Shown in pieces: positions 44,630-53,983 of a DNA stretch of 64,000 nucleotides. The translations under genes and the position numbers were made by a program. The notes under the pieces were generated by a model. The model did no database searches. It saw nothing but the letters and a program-made list of their open reading frames with translations, and was not told where the DNA came from. Origin of the DNA: Actinomycetota bacterium (lineage in GTDB: Bacteria > Actinomycetota > Acidimicrobiia > Acidimicrobiales > Ilumatobacteraceae); NCBI GenBank assembly GCA_005790505.1, contig SXUP01000048.1, positions 1-64,000 on the forward strand, read 5' to 3'. Numbering within the stretch: position 1 is the stretch's first letter; each line of letters starts with the position of its first letter.

Positions 44630-46255
44630 ATGGAAAATCAAACAAACGGCTGGAACTTTGCCGATATTTGGGAACACCAAGCCGATCGCTTTCCCCAGTC
44701 CCTAGCGCAATCGCAGGGTGACAGAACATTCACTTGGGCAGAGTTTGATCGACGCGCCGATGGGATCGCACTTGCACTGCTCAATGCGGGTGTCACCAAA
44801 CAGGACAAAGTTGCTCAGTACATGACAAACTGCCCCGAATATGTGGAGTCAATGTTCGGGCTCTTCAAAGCCGCACTGATTCCTGTCAACACCAACTATC
44901 GATACACCGAAGATGAACTCGTCTACATCTGGGATAACTCGGATGCGGTCGCTGTTATTTTTCATGGGTCTTTTTCTGATACGTGCGCCAAAGTGCGGTC
45001 GCGAGTGCCGCGAGTCAAGACATGGATCTGGGTAGATGATCGAACGACATCATGTCCTGCGTGGGCAATGGATTATGAGGCTGCAGCCACAGGTGCCACC
45101 AAGCGCATCACGGCCCCTTGGGGTCGAGGTGGTGATGACATGTATTTTTTATACACCGGCGGCACAACGGGCATGCCAAAGGGTGTGATGTGGCTGCAAG
45201 ACGACATGGTCTCGAGTCTCGATGCAACCTCCAAGAATCCGTTACCGGCCCAAGTTGACTGGAGTGCACTTGATGCGCGCAGCACCAAACCAGGACCCAA
45301 GAATTTACCTGCTGCACCACTAATGCATGGCACCGGTGCATTCAATGCAATGTGGAACCTTGTCCTGGCTGGTTCTGTCACAACGATGACTGGCCGAAGT
45401 TTTGATGCGACCGAGTTATTAGACGCCGTCGAGCATCATCGTGTCAACAGCATCTCGATTGTTGGTGATGCTTTTGCAAAACCAATCTTGCGCGCGCTCA
45501 ATGATCATCCAAACAAATGGGACATCACAAGTCTGCGCGTGATTATTTCCAGTGGCGTGATGTGGTCATCAGAAACAAAAGCAGGTCTACTTGAGCACAA
45601 CCAACGGCTAATCATGATTGACAGCCTTGGCTCGTCTGAAGCAGTTGGGATGGCGTCCTCTACCACCACGTCCGACGGTAAGGCTGAGACAGCAAAATTT
45701 AAGTTGTCACCCAATACAAAAGTGATCTCAGAAGATGGTCGTGAAGTCGTCGCTGGCTCGGGTGAGCGCGGTCGAGTGGCGTTGCGTGGCAGAACGTCTG
45801 TCGGTTATTACAAAGATCCCACAAAAACTGCTGGAACATTTATGGAAATTGACGGCGTACGGTACACGATTCCGGGTGATTGGGCCGAGGTTGATGCCGA
45901 TGGGACGGTGAGACTCCTCGGAAGAGGAAGCCAATGTATTAATACCGGCGGCGAAAAGGTATATCCAGAAGAAGTTGAAGAAGCCCTGAAACTTCATCCC
46001 TCAGTGGCCGATGCGGCCGTCGTAGGTGTTCCTGATGAGCGTTTCGGTGAGGCAATCACCGCTCTGGTCGAGGCTCGACCTGGGCTTGACATTGATGAAG
46101 CACTCCTCATTGCCCACGTTCGTCAAACCCTCGCTGCTTATAAATCACCCAAACGAATCCTTGAGGTGGACACGATTGGGCGCGCTCCGAACGGAAAACT
46201 TGATTACAAACGACTGAAATCAGAAGCATTGAATCGTCTTGGAATACTCTTATAA
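44630..46255 (+). CDS. Acyl-CoA synthetase (AMP-dependent, FadD-like)
   Basis: The 541-residue adenylating enzyme has the P-loop YTGGTTGMPKGVMW (near 180), GSSEAVG, the hinge region INTGGEKVYPEEVEEAL, and the C-terminal catalytic lysine segment PNGKLDYKRL. It activates a carboxylic acid to acyl-AMP and then acyl-CoA. It resembles the FadD17/FadD19-type ligases of steroid side-chain degradation. ATG 44630 is preferred; a TTG nine bases upstream lacks support. SDR, hydrolase and PAP2 genes follow on the same strand. Confidence 0.92.
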   Translation: MENQTNGWNFADIWEHQADRFPQSLAQSQGDRTFTWAEFDRRADGIALALLNAGVTKQDKVAQYMTNCPEYVESMFGLFKAALIPVNTNYRYTEDELVYIWDNSDAVAVIFHGSFSDTCAKVRSRVPRVKTWIWVDDRTTSCPAWAMDYEAAATGATKRITAPWGRGGDDMYFLYTGGTTGMPKGVMWLQDDMVSSLDATSKNPLPAQVDWSALDARSTKPGPKNLPAAPLMHGTGAFNAMWNLVLAGSVTTMTGRSFDATELLDAVEHHRVNSISIVGDAFAKPILRALNDHPNKWDITSLRVIISSGVMWSSETKAGLLEHNQRLIMIDSLGSSEAVGMASSTTTSDGKAETAKFKLSPNTKVISEDGREVVAGSGERGRVALRGRTSVGYYKDPTKTAGTFMEIDGVRYTIPGDWAEVDADGTVRLLGRGSQCINTGGEKVYPEEVEEALKLHPSVADAAVVGVPDERFGEAITALVEARPGLDIDEALLIAHVRQTLAAYKSPKRILEVDTIGRAPNGKLDYKRLKSEALNRLGILL

Positions 46256-46310
46256 TTTGCTTCTCCCCAACCCCTAATCATTGATTATGGGTCTTAAACA
46301 CAAGGACACT

Positions 46311-47210
46311 ATGAGCACACTCGGATTTGATGGAAAAGTTGCAGTTATCACAGGTGCTGGAGGCGGTCTCGGTCGCCAACATGCGCTGCTACTTGCAAGT
46401 CGTGGAGCCTTTTTGGTGATCAACGATCTAGGTGGCTCTGTCGACGGGAGTGGCTCTGATGCAAGTGCCGCACAAAAAGTTGTCGACGAAATTATTGCAG
46501 CGGGCGGTGAAGCAGTTGCTAATCATGACAGCGTTTCAACGCCAGAAGGCGGAGAAGCAATCATCAAAACTGCGACCGATGCGTACGGACGCGTTGACAT
46601 CGTAATAAATAACGCTGGTATCTTGCGCGACAAATCGTTTCACAACATGACACCCGATCTTGTTGATGCAGTAATTGATGTCCATCTACATGGAGCCTTC
46701 AACGTTACTCGCCCTGCATGGATCTTGATGCGCGAGCAAAAATACGGGCGCATTATTAGCACCTCATCTGCAGCCGGAATCTTTGGAAACTTTGGCCAAG
46801 CTAATTATGGGGCAGCAAAAATGGGACTCGTCGGCTTCACCCGTGTTTTGGCTCAAGAAGGCGCCAAACACAACATCAAAGCCAACGCAATTGCTCCCCT
46901 CGCCCTCACCCGCATGACCGAGTCCTTGCTTGGCCCGCTCGGAGAAAAACTTCAACCAGAACTGATCTCTCCTATCGTGGCGTGGCTCAGTCACGAGGAC
47001 TGCGATGTCAGCGGCGAGGTTTATTCTGTCGGTGGCGGACGAGTGGCCAGAGTATTTATCGGCGAAACACCAGGCTTTTTCAAGCGCGATCTATCTCTTG
47101 AAGATGTTCGAGACAACTGGGAGAAGATTCGCAACACAGACGGATACGAAATCCCCAACGGCGTTCCAGATGAAACCAAACTGTTCTGGAATGTTCTTAA
47201 GGATGGCTGA
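46311..47210 (+). CDS. SDR (3R)-hydroxyacyl-CoA dehydrogenase, MFE-2/HSD17B4-like
   Basis: The 299-residue SDR has TGAGGGLGRQHAL, the INDLGGSVDGSG signature, NNAGILRD and catalytic STSSAAG ... NYGAAKMG. It is a second copy of the type found at 30.4 kb. ATG 46311 is preferred because AAGGA lies 5 nt upstream; ATG 46281 would add ten unconserved residues. It overlaps the next hydrolase gene by 8 nt. It lies in the same strand group as the acyl-CoA ligase. Confidence 0.89.
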   Translation: MSTLGFDGKVAVITGAGGGLGRQHALLLASRGAFLVINDLGGSVDGSGSDASAAQKVVDEIIAAGGEAVANHDSVSTPEGGEAIIKTATDAYGRVDIVINNAGILRDKSFHNMTPDLVDAVIDVHLHGAFNVTRPAWILMREQKYGRIISTSSAAGIFGNFGQANYGAAKMGLVGFTRVLAQEGAKHNIKANAIAPLALTRMTESLLGPLGEKLQPELISPIVAWLSHEDCDVSGEVYSVGGGRVARVFIGETPGFFKRDLSLEDVRDNWEKIRNTDGYEIPNGVPDETKLFWNVLKDG

Positions 47211-48108
47211 ATATAAAAAGAAGAGTGCGACAACGCACATCACTTCTACTAACGGCGTGCAACTTGCATTTCATGACTTTGGTGGCGTGGGTGATCCATT
47301 GTTGCTGTCTCATGCCACGGGCTTTCATGCGTCTTGCTTTGCACCGATTGCGACACTTTTGTCCGAACAGTTCCATTGTATGGGTATTGACTACCGCGGA
47401 CACGGAGACTCCCAAGCCATCGACCCTGTCGACTTGAAGTGGACAGACTATGGCGACGATGCCATCACTGCTGCCCGGGCAATGTTTGCTGGGGCTTCAA
47501 ACACCCCACTTATTGGTGTTGGTCATTCAATGGGTGGAGCAGCGCTTCTGTACGCAGCGATGCATGAACCTCATCTTTTTCGGGCATTGTTTGTCTATGA
47601 ACCAATTGTGTTTCCACCAGGCGGTATTCGTGCGGAGGGCTCACCAAATCCAATGGTTGAAGCGGCCCGCAAGCGCCGCACCACTTTTGACTCATACGAT
47701 GCAGCCATCGCTAATTTTGCGTCCAAGCCACCGATGATGTCGTTTGATGCAGTCGCACGCGAGGCATATGTCCGTCATGGTTTTGCCCAACAGTCAGACG
47801 GAACAGTTGAACTCAAATGTCGACCCGCAACAGAGGCTCGTACTTATGAGACGGGTGGTAGCGCCCCGCAGTGGCACGAATTGTCATCAATCAAAACCCC
47901 GACGTGGGTAATGGCTGGCGTGCAGCAACCTTCTCAAGCGTCATCAATATCACCCCTCGTTGCCGAGCAGTTGCCGTTGGGCACATACGTGCAGTGGGAT
48001 GAACTTGGACATTTCGGTCCATTTGAGCACCCGGCCCATATTGCTGGTTTCGTTGGTCGCACGGTGGCAACTCTGACTACATCTTTTGCGTCCCGCCAAA
48101 TCCAATGA
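47203..48108 (+). CDS. Alpha/beta hydrolase
   Basis: The 301-residue hydrolase has LLLSHATGFHASCF, IDYRGHGDSQ, nucleophile elbow GVGHSMGGAALLYAA and the histidine segment DELGHFGPFEHP. ATG 47203, within the end of the SDR gene, gives a normal N-terminus; a much longer upstream frame only shadows the SDR. Its stop overlaps the PAP2 gene start by 4 nt. The substrate is unknown, but an ester or CoA thioester of the local lipid pathway is plausible. Confidence 0.85.
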   Translation: MAEYKKKSATTHITSTNGVQLAFHDFGGVGDPLLLSHATGFHASCFAPIATLLSEQFHCMGIDYRGHGDSQAIDPVDLKWTDYGDDAITAARAMFAGASNTPLIGVGHSMGGAALLYAAMHEPHLFRALFVYEPIVFPPGGIRAEGSPNPMVEAARKRRTTFDSYDAAIANFASKPPMMSFDAVAREAYVRHGFAQQSDGTVELKCRPATEARTYETGGSAPQWHELSSIKTPTWVMAGVQQPSQASSISPLVAEQLPLGTYVQWDELGHFGPFEHPAHIAGFVGRTVATLTTSFASRQIQ

Positions 48109-48641
48109 CAATCAATGTCGAGTTCGTGCGACTTGACGCAATCGGAGACCGATTGCTTGAGCCGCTACGCAATCATCGCGCATTTGTAGCCATCTTCGGT
48201 GCAGCAAGCGCTGTTGGCGACTTCAGCATCATCTGGCATGCAGCTGGACTCATTAGATCAATCGGAAGCGTTAATCGACTCGGTCAGGCACTTTGTTTAT
48301 CACTGGTGCTCGGTGTTGAAAGCCTGGTCGTCAATCAAGGCATTAAAAGACTGTTCGCCCGACAGCGACCAACTTTGTCGGGTGACGCTCGCTTTGGAGT
48401 GCGGACACCACGAACATCTAGTTTCCCGAGCGGGCACGCATCTTCTGCCGTCTGTGCAGCAATGATCCTCACAATGTTTACGGGCTGGCCTTTTGGTGCG
48501 CTTTGGGTTGTTCTCGCCATAGTTGTCGCCTTGAGTAGAGCAGTTGTGCGCATCCACCACATCTCTGATGTTTTGGCTGGGCTCATCTGTGGGGCAATAA
48601 TCGGAGCAATAGCACTTCCAATCGCCAGCAATTTTTCTTGA
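48105..48641 (+). CDS. PAP2-family membrane phosphatase
   Basis: The 178-residue membrane protein has all three phosphatidic-acid-phosphatase motifs: KRLFARQRP, SFPSGHASS and SRAVVRIHHISDVLAG. About five hydrophobic helices surround them. It removes phosphate from lipid phosphates such as undecaprenyl or phosphatidyl phosphates at the outer membrane face. It is coupled by ATGA to the hydrolase gene upstream. Confidence 0.88.
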   Translation: MTINVEFVRLDAIGDRLLEPLRNHRAFVAIFGAASAVGDFSIIWHAAGLIRSIGSVNRLGQALCLSLVLGVESLVVNQGIKRLFARQRPTLSGDARFGVRTPRTSSFPSGHASSAVCAAMILTMFTGWPFGALWVVLAIVVALSRAVVRIHHISDVLAGLICGAIIGAIALPIASNFS

Positions 48642-48667
48642 CCCTCAAGGATCAAACCATTTGACGC

Positions 48668-48832
48668 CTAGGAGGAGGCTGCAGTAGTCGCAGTCAAAAG
48701 ACTGCGGACGTCTAGTAACAAATCTGCAACCTCACCAGACGAGACGAGTTCGCGCCGCAACATTTCTGCAAGAGCCTTATCGATGACGCTAAGCGCCTCA
48801 GTAATTACCACTGCTTCTTGCTGATCGGTCAT
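48668..48832 (-). CDS. Small helical protein, unknown function
   Basis: From ATG 48832 the product has 54 residues, acidic to amphipathic, predicted as two helices (EALSVIDKALAEMLRREL and GEVADLLLDVRSLL). A GAAAGGCGA Shine-Dalgarno lies about 8 nt upstream, which supports real translation; an upstream start at 48874 adds 14 residues. I do not recognise it. It stands alone between the PAP2 and SDR genes. Confidence 0.5.
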   Translation of the reverse strand: MTDQQEAVVITEALSVIDKALAEMLRRELVSSGEVADLLLDVRSLLTATTAASS

Positions 48833-48967
48833 TTCTGTCGCCTTTCGTCTGTCTTGCCATTGCCTGTTAAACAATAACTTGAACGGTATCTCGTTTGATC
48901 TCTTCTACGCTAAATCGTACTCAGGACTTGTGTCACCCGCAGTGCATGGTCACCATCTTGAACCTTC

Positions 48968-48973
48968 TAGTCT
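48968..48973 (+). promoter_or_regulatory. -10 element TAGTCT of a leaderless SDR gene
   Basis: TAGTCT lies exactly -12 to -7 from ATG 48980, and no Shine-Dalgarno is present. Confidence 0.5.
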
Positions 48974-48979
48974 CAAATT

Positions 48980-49804
48980 ATGGATTTTCAAGGACGCACG
49001 ACAGTAGTCACTGGAGCAGCAAATGGTATCGGAGCTGCCCTTTCTCGTCGTTTTCATGCTGCTGGAGCCAATGTGGTGTTGGCAGACAGGGATCAGGCGC
49101 CACTTGAGCGCGTGGCGCAGGAACTCAACAATGTCCGTCCGCAGAGTGCGTTGGCAGTAGTTAGCGACATCGGAACCGAGGTCGGAAACATTTTACTTAT
49201 CAACAGTGCTCGCGCTCGCTTTGGTTTTATCGATCTGTTTTTCGCCAACGCCGGAATTGGCGGTGGAACAGATCTTGAGTCAACAGATGAAGCGATGTGG
49301 GAGGAAACTTTTAACATCAACCTCAATGCGCACCGATGGGCAGCAAAACATCTGCTTGGTGAATGGCTCGCTGAGGGACGAGGATATTTTTGCAGTACAG
49401 CATCTGCTGCCGGACTGCTTAGCCAAATCGGCTCTGCTCCGTATTCGGTTACAAAACACGGCGCGGTGGCATTTGCTGAATGGTTGTCAATCACATACGG
49501 AGATCGTGGTTTGCGGGTGAGTTGTTTATGTCCACAGGGTGTGAACACCAATCTTTTGAATCCACCGACAACCCAAACTGCCGGCGCCATCGGGCCAAAT
49601 GGGAGTGATGTTGTCAAGTTTGCAGGAGTAGTTCTAGAGCCTGCCGACGTGGCCGAGGTGGTATTTCAAGCCATAATCGAGGAGCGCTTTTTGATTCTTC
49701 CCCACCCTGAAGTTGCCACCTACGAGCAGCGCAAGGCCGCTGACCGCGACCGATGGCTTGCCGGTATGCGAAAACTTCAGGCGCGCGTTTTTGGAACTGT
49801 GTAG
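48980..49804 (+). CDS. SDR family oxidoreductase
   Basis: The 274-residue SDR has TGAANGIGAALSRRF, FANAGIGGG, catalytic STASAAG ... YSVTKHG and LCPQGVNTNLLNPP. It is a classical NAD(P)-dependent alcohol dehydrogenase or ketoreductase; the substrate is unknown. It has its own leaderless promoter. The CrtC/AttH-like gene follows 44 bp downstream with its own TAGAGT at -13 to -8. Confidence 0.87.
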   Translation: MDFQGRTTVVTGAANGIGAALSRRFHAAGANVVLADRDQAPLERVAQELNNVRPQSALAVVSDIGTEVGNILLINSARARFGFIDLFFANAGIGGGTDLESTDEAMWEETFNINLNAHRWAAKHLLGEWLAEGRGYFCSTASAAGLLSQIGSAPYSVTKHGAVAFAEWLSITYGDRGLRVSCLCPQGVNTNLLNPPTTQTAGAIGPNGSDVVKFAGVVLEPADVAEVVFQAIIEERFLILPHPEVATYEQRKAADRDRWLAGMRKLQARVFGTV

Positions 49805-49848
49805 CTCTGATGAATTTGAATCGGCACAAAGAACATAGAGTCTTGTAA

Positions 49849-50874
49849 ATGGCTATTCGACTAGACCCCGCTGATGAATACATGCACGAGTTAGGACCTG
49901 AGTCCAACTTCAATGAGAGCATGTACATAAATTGTTTTGATCCCTCATCAAAAATTGGTGGTTGGTTTCGGATGGGTAATCGCGCCAACGAAGGCACTGC
50001 AGAGATGACGATTTGTATTTACTTGCCTGATGGCCGAGTTGCTTTTATTTTTAAGCGCCCAAGCATCGAAAATAATGACGCGCTCGACGCGGGTGGATTG
50101 ACCTGGACAATGGTGAAACCCTTCGAAGAATTGCGCATCGATTACGTCGGCAAGGTTGTCGTGCTTACCGAACCACATCAGATGGCGAATCCAAAGGAAG
50201 CATTCGCCAACAATCCATTTGCCGAAGCAGAAGTGCACCTGTCTTTCACGGGACAAGGAAAGCCAAGCATGTTCGGCGGCGAGCCTGATGTTCCCCACGA
50301 AAAACCAGGCGAAGAGTTCGCCAAAGGACATTACGAACAACTAGTCGAAGCAACTGGCAGCATCAGAGTTGGATCAGAAGAATGGCAGGTCAACGGTTGC
50401 GGTTTGCGCGATCACTCGTGGGGGCCAAGATATTGGCAAGCACCTTGGTATTACCGTTGGCTGACGGCCAACTTTGGAAGTGACTTAGGTTTTATGGCTA
50501 GTCGTGTCGCCAAAAAAGATGGCCCCGGATCTCGTGGTGGGTTCGTCTGGGACAACGGGCAAATGCACCTGTGTGACGACTGCGAACTGAGCACAGAATT
50601 TGTTGGCGACGACAAGTATCACCAAAAAGTCACGGGTCTCCTGCGTTCATCGCGTTCCAATAAAGAATGGCGATTTGAGGGTGATGTCATGAGCCTTATT
50701 CCCCTGCGCAATCGTCGCCAAGACCCAGATGGCAATTGGCTAATGACCCGCATCAGCGAAGGCATGACCCAGTGGACGATGACCTCCGGTGAACACGCTG
50801 GCGCAGTGGGCTATGGACTCTCTGAGTACCTTGACCAAATAATTGATGGCTCCCCCGTGGGTCTTGCCGAATAG
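49849..50874 (+). CDS. CrtC/AttH lipocalin-like protein (DUF7064-type)
   Basis: The 341-residue protein resembles the family related to hydroxyneurosporene synthase/AttH by its NGCGLRDHSWGPRYWQAPWYYRWL segment (from about residue 182) and all-beta character. CrtC homologues hydrate isoprenoid double bonds; for the actinobacterial branch no reaction is established. It has no signal peptide. The neighbourhood of SDR, P450 and acyl-CoA genes suggests isoprenoid or steroid metabolism. TAGAGT lies at -13 to -8, so the mRNA is probably leaderless. Confidence 0.72.
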   Translation: MAIRLDPADEYMHELGPESNFNESMYINCFDPSSKIGGWFRMGNRANEGTAEMTICIYLPDGRVAFIFKRPSIENNDALDAGGLTWTMVKPFEELRIDYVGKVVVLTEPHQMANPKEAFANNPFAEAEVHLSFTGQGKPSMFGGEPDVPHEKPGEEFAKGHYEQLVEATGSIRVGSEEWQVNGCGLRDHSWGPRYWQAPWYYRWLTANFGSDLGFMASRVAKKDGPGSRGGFVWDNGQMHLCDDCELSTEFVGDDKYHQKVTGLLRSSRSNKEWRFEGDVMSLIPLRNRRQDPDGNWLMTRISEGMTQWTMTSGEHAGAVGYGLSEYLDQIIDGSPVGLAE

Positions 50875-50902
50875 TTATCTCGCACCTGTCACACCGTTGC
50901 CA

Positions 50903-50908
50903 TAGGGT
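50903..50908 (+). promoter_or_regulatory. -10 element TAGGGT of the leaderless RCC1-repeat gene
   Basis: TAGGGT lies exactly -12 to -7 from GTG 50915, without a Shine-Dalgarno. Confidence 0.5.
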
Positions 50909-50914
50909 CAGGGT

Positions 50915-53900
50915 GTGAATATCAATTTTAAAAGTATTCGTCGGTCCCTTTGTCTTGGTCTTGTCAGCTTTTTGACAGCCGTGTCAGCGCTTGTCGCAGT
51001 CGCCCCTAAAACTGCGTTAGCTGATCCGTTTACATATGGCGATGTCTCGGCTGGTTTTCGCGGCAATTGCTCGCTCACCACGGACGGCCGAGCATTGTGT
51101 TGGGGCTGGAACTATCAGGGGTACTTAGGAGTGGGTAGTCGAGAAACATCAGTCACGGTGCCATCAGTTGTCGTTACACCCGCTGGTGTGCGTTTTGTTT
51201 CAATTGAAGCAGGAAATTATTTTACGAGCTGTGGTCTCACCACAACTGGCGCAGTTTATTGCTGGGGCGAATCTGCGCTTGGGCGCTGGACTGGGGCACC
51301 CTCAATCACTCCCGTGTTAGTGGCACTTCCCACTGGAGTTGTCGCCACGCAACTGAGTGTTGGTGCAACTCATGCCTGTGTGATCAGCAACAACGGCGTG
51401 TATTGCTGGGGCAACTGGAGCACCGGAGAGTTGGGTGTTGGAATAATCGAACCCACCGTCACGCCAGTGCTTGTCACGTTGCCAAATAATCAAACCGCAA
51501 TTTCAATTGCTGCCGGCGTCGAATTTACTTGTGCCGCCACAACTACTGGTTCAGCATATTGCTGGGGCACCAACGACGAGGGTCAAACTGGCATCGGATC
51601 AATATCCTCTCAAAGACAAGGTGGCGTTATGTATCCGACTGCCGTCTTGATTCCTAATGGCGTCAACATCGTGCAGGTCACCGCAGGTCTTGAACGCGCG
51701 TGCGCTCTTGACTCCACTGGCAATGCCTGGTGTTGGGGTCGCAATTACAACGGCTCATTTGGTGATGGCACATACATTAGAGATAGTCCCTCCCCGCGGC
51801 GTGTTGACTTGCCCGCCGGAACGGCGCTATCAAGTATCTCAACTGGCTGGTATCACACGTGCGGTTTGACAACAACAGGGACATTGTTGTGTTGGGGCAC
51901 CAACGACAGTGGCGAACTCGGCACCGGCACAACGCTGGGCGGCAAGACAATTCGCCAGACAGTGTTGCCTGACGGAGTTGTCGCCGCCAGCATCAGTGCA
52001 GGAGGGTCTAAAACCTGCATGCTCACCACAACTAACGAAGCATGGTGTTGGGGCCTTGATTTATTCAACCCACCTGGTCCTAGAGATGCCCTCAGTTATT
52101 TTCCAAGAAAAATCCTGCCCGTCGGAACACCATCAATTGCGTCACCTACTGCATCTGCTGTGCAAGCGGAGCAAGCGACCGTCAGTGCGAGTATTAATCC
52201 CAACGGCAACAAGGCATCCGTTGTATTGGCATTATCAAAAAATTCAAGTCTTGCCGAATCAACGGTTCGCACCATTGCGTTGTCGGCTTCTTTGCAAAAT
52301 ACACCAGCCAAACTATTTTCATCTTTTGCAATCAGAACAGTGCTTGCCGACCTTGATCCCCAGACGATCTACTACTTTCAGTTTCGTTCAACTAACGCTC
52401 TTGGTTCCACATCTTCGGTGATTGGTTCTTTCACCACGACTGGTGAGATTCCATCCGTCAACATTGATCCAATCTCTGATATTCATGGCGACTCAGGCAT
52501 GGCGTCAATGCGCGTGCACCCACATGAACTCGCCACAACGACAGAACTCACCTATGCCCAAGACGCATCCTTCACACGGGACGTACACACCGTCGCTCTT
52601 GGAACTCTTCGGGGCAATGATGTCGTTGCTCTGCGAGTGAATCTCACGGATCTAGATGCGCGTACGGAATACTTCGTGCGCGTTAGCGCAAGCAACAGAC
52701 TGGGCTCAACTCTTTCGCCCGTGGTGTCATTTACGACGGTTGGCGCATTGCCAACCGCCACTACCGGTTCAGCGACCACTACCGGCACAGGCGCCACAAT
52801 CGAAACCACTGTCAATGCAATGGATACTCGGGTGACAACATCTGTTCAATATTGGCCGACATCATCAGGTCCCGAGCAGGGGCAACAAACCCCAAGTCGC
52901 GTGATCAATGGCACTACAGATCAATCTCTTTCATTTGAGATTGACGGTCTCAAGTTGGCCACCGAGTACAACTACCGAATAGTGGCAACCAATAACTTGG
53001 GCACCACAACTGGCGACACTCGCACATTGCGCACTCGCGGTGGCTCCCCAATTGTCAGCGCCGTCTCTGCCACCGATATCTCTCAAACAGAAGCCACGAT
53101 CAAAGCATCAATCAACTCCAACGAGTTCAGCACATTTACCAAATTGCAGGTCTCGACCGATCGTTCTTTTGCTGATGACGTCAGCGAGTACTACGTCGCC
53201 CGCACACCTGCTGGGTCGACACGCCAAGCAATAGTGCCTCTTGGTGGCCTGACACCGCGCACCAATTACTTTGTACGATTTATAGCCACCAATAGTTTGG
53301 GCTCAACGACAAGCACAAGTATCGGTTTTGTGACCCGTACTCCGATCGGGGTCTCGATTAACAATGGCGACTCCAGCACCGACTCTGCCCGCGTGGTCCT
53401 CAGTCTTGGGACCCCAGACAACGCTGACTCTGTGATCATCTCTAACAACCGCGCCTTTTCAAACCAGCGAGTCTTTGATCTGGACTCCAAGATTGACTGG
53501 ACACTCGTTGCACTAGGCGAAAGCAAGGCAGATACACGCACGGTCTTTGTCAAATTTGTTCTTTCCGACGACACCACATCAGCGGTCTTTAGCGACAGCA
53601 TCACGCTTACGGCTGCACGAACATCACCCGACAACACAGATTCTCCCGTCGATATCGCAGCACCCGCAAAAACTACAAAACCTGATGTCGTGGCACCTGT
53701 TGTTGTTGCCGCCACGGTTGGTCCAAAGTTTGTCATAAACAAAGGTATCGCCACATCAAGTGCGCGTACCCGCTTGACTCTGTCCACCCACGATAATGCA
53801 TCTGGCATTGCTCGAATCGAAGTGCGTGATGCAACAAAAAAGAAAACAGTGATTCGTTATGCTGTTTCGAGTAAAACTGCGCGGCACTCAATCAAAGTTC

Positions 53901-53983
53901 CAGTCGGCTCACGAGCGATTCAATTTAGAGTCCTTGACTCAGCAGGCAATGCAACTGCCTGGAAAACGATTGAATTTCGTTAA
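50915..53983 (+). CDS. Secreted RCC1-propeller and fibronectin-III-like repeat protein
   Basis: The 1022-residue protein has a signal peptide (basic SIRRS, hydrophobic core, cleavage after TALA near residue 36). Seven RCC1-type repeats follow to about residue 395, each with a Cys pair in the pattern C-x-x-x-x-x-G-x-x-x-CWG. Four FN3-like modules ending TNxLGST...F-T come next (about 400-810), then a C-terminal beta domain. No LPxTG motif or C-terminal membrane helix is seen, so it is secreted or loosely attached. It probably binds proteins or surfaces. The start is a leaderless GTG; the end abuts the MDMPI gene. Confidence 0.86.
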   Translation: MNINFKSIRRSLCLGLVSFLTAVSALVAVAPKTALADPFTYGDVSAGFRGNCSLTTDGRALCWGWNYQGYLGVGSRETSVTVPSVVVTPAGVRFVSIEAGNYFTSCGLTTTGAVYCWGESALGRWTGAPSITPVLVALPTGVVATQLSVGATHACVISNNGVYCWGNWSTGELGVGIIEPTVTPVLVTLPNNQTAISIAAGVEFTCAATTTGSAYCWGTNDEGQTGIGSISSQRQGGVMYPTAVLIPNGVNIVQVTAGLERACALDSTGNAWCWGRNYNGSFGDGTYIRDSPSPRRVDLPAGTALSSISTGWYHTCGLTTTGTLLCWGTNDSGELGTGTTLGGKTIRQTVLPDGVVAASISAGGSKTCMLTTTNEAWCWGLDLFNPPGPRDALSYFPRKILPVGTPSIASPTASAVQAEQATVSASINPNGNKASVVLALSKNSSLAESTVRTIALSASLQNTPAKLFSSFAIRTVLADLDPQTIYYFQFRSTNALGSTSSVIGSFTTTGEIPSVNIDPISDIHGDSGMASMRVHPHELATTTELTYAQDASFTRDVHTVALGTLRGNDVVALRVNLTDLDARTEYFVRVSASNRLGSTLSPVVSFTTVGALPTATTGSATTTGTGATIETTVNAMDTRVTTSVQYWPTSSGPEQGQQTPSRVINGTTDQSLSFEIDGLKLATEYNYRIVATNNLGTTTGDTRTLRTRGGSPIVSAVSATDISQTEATIKASINSNEFSTFTKLQVSTDRSFADDVSEYYVARTPAGSTRQAIVPLGGLTPRTNYFVRFIATNSLGSTTSTSIGFVTRTPIGVSINNGDSSTDSARVVLSLGTPDNADSVIISNNRAFSNQRVFDLDSKIDWTLVALGESKADTRTVFVKFVLSDDTTSAVFSDSITLTAARTSPDNTDSPVDIAAPAKTTKPDVVAPVVVAATVGPKFVINKGIATSSARTRLTLSTHDNASGIARIEVRDATKKKTVIRYAVSSKTARHSIKVPVGSRAIQFRVLDSAGNATAWKTIEFR

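Noticed and set aside
47005-47202. A longer N-terminus for the alpha/beta hydrolase at 47.2 kb
   Set aside because: It lies wholly inside the SDR gene in another frame, and hydrolase homology begins after ATG 47203.
53266-53808. A 180-residue minus-strand open frame inside the RCC1/FN3 gene
   Set aside because: Its valine/serine-rich low-complexity content mirrors the repetitive sense strand, and no start signal is seen.
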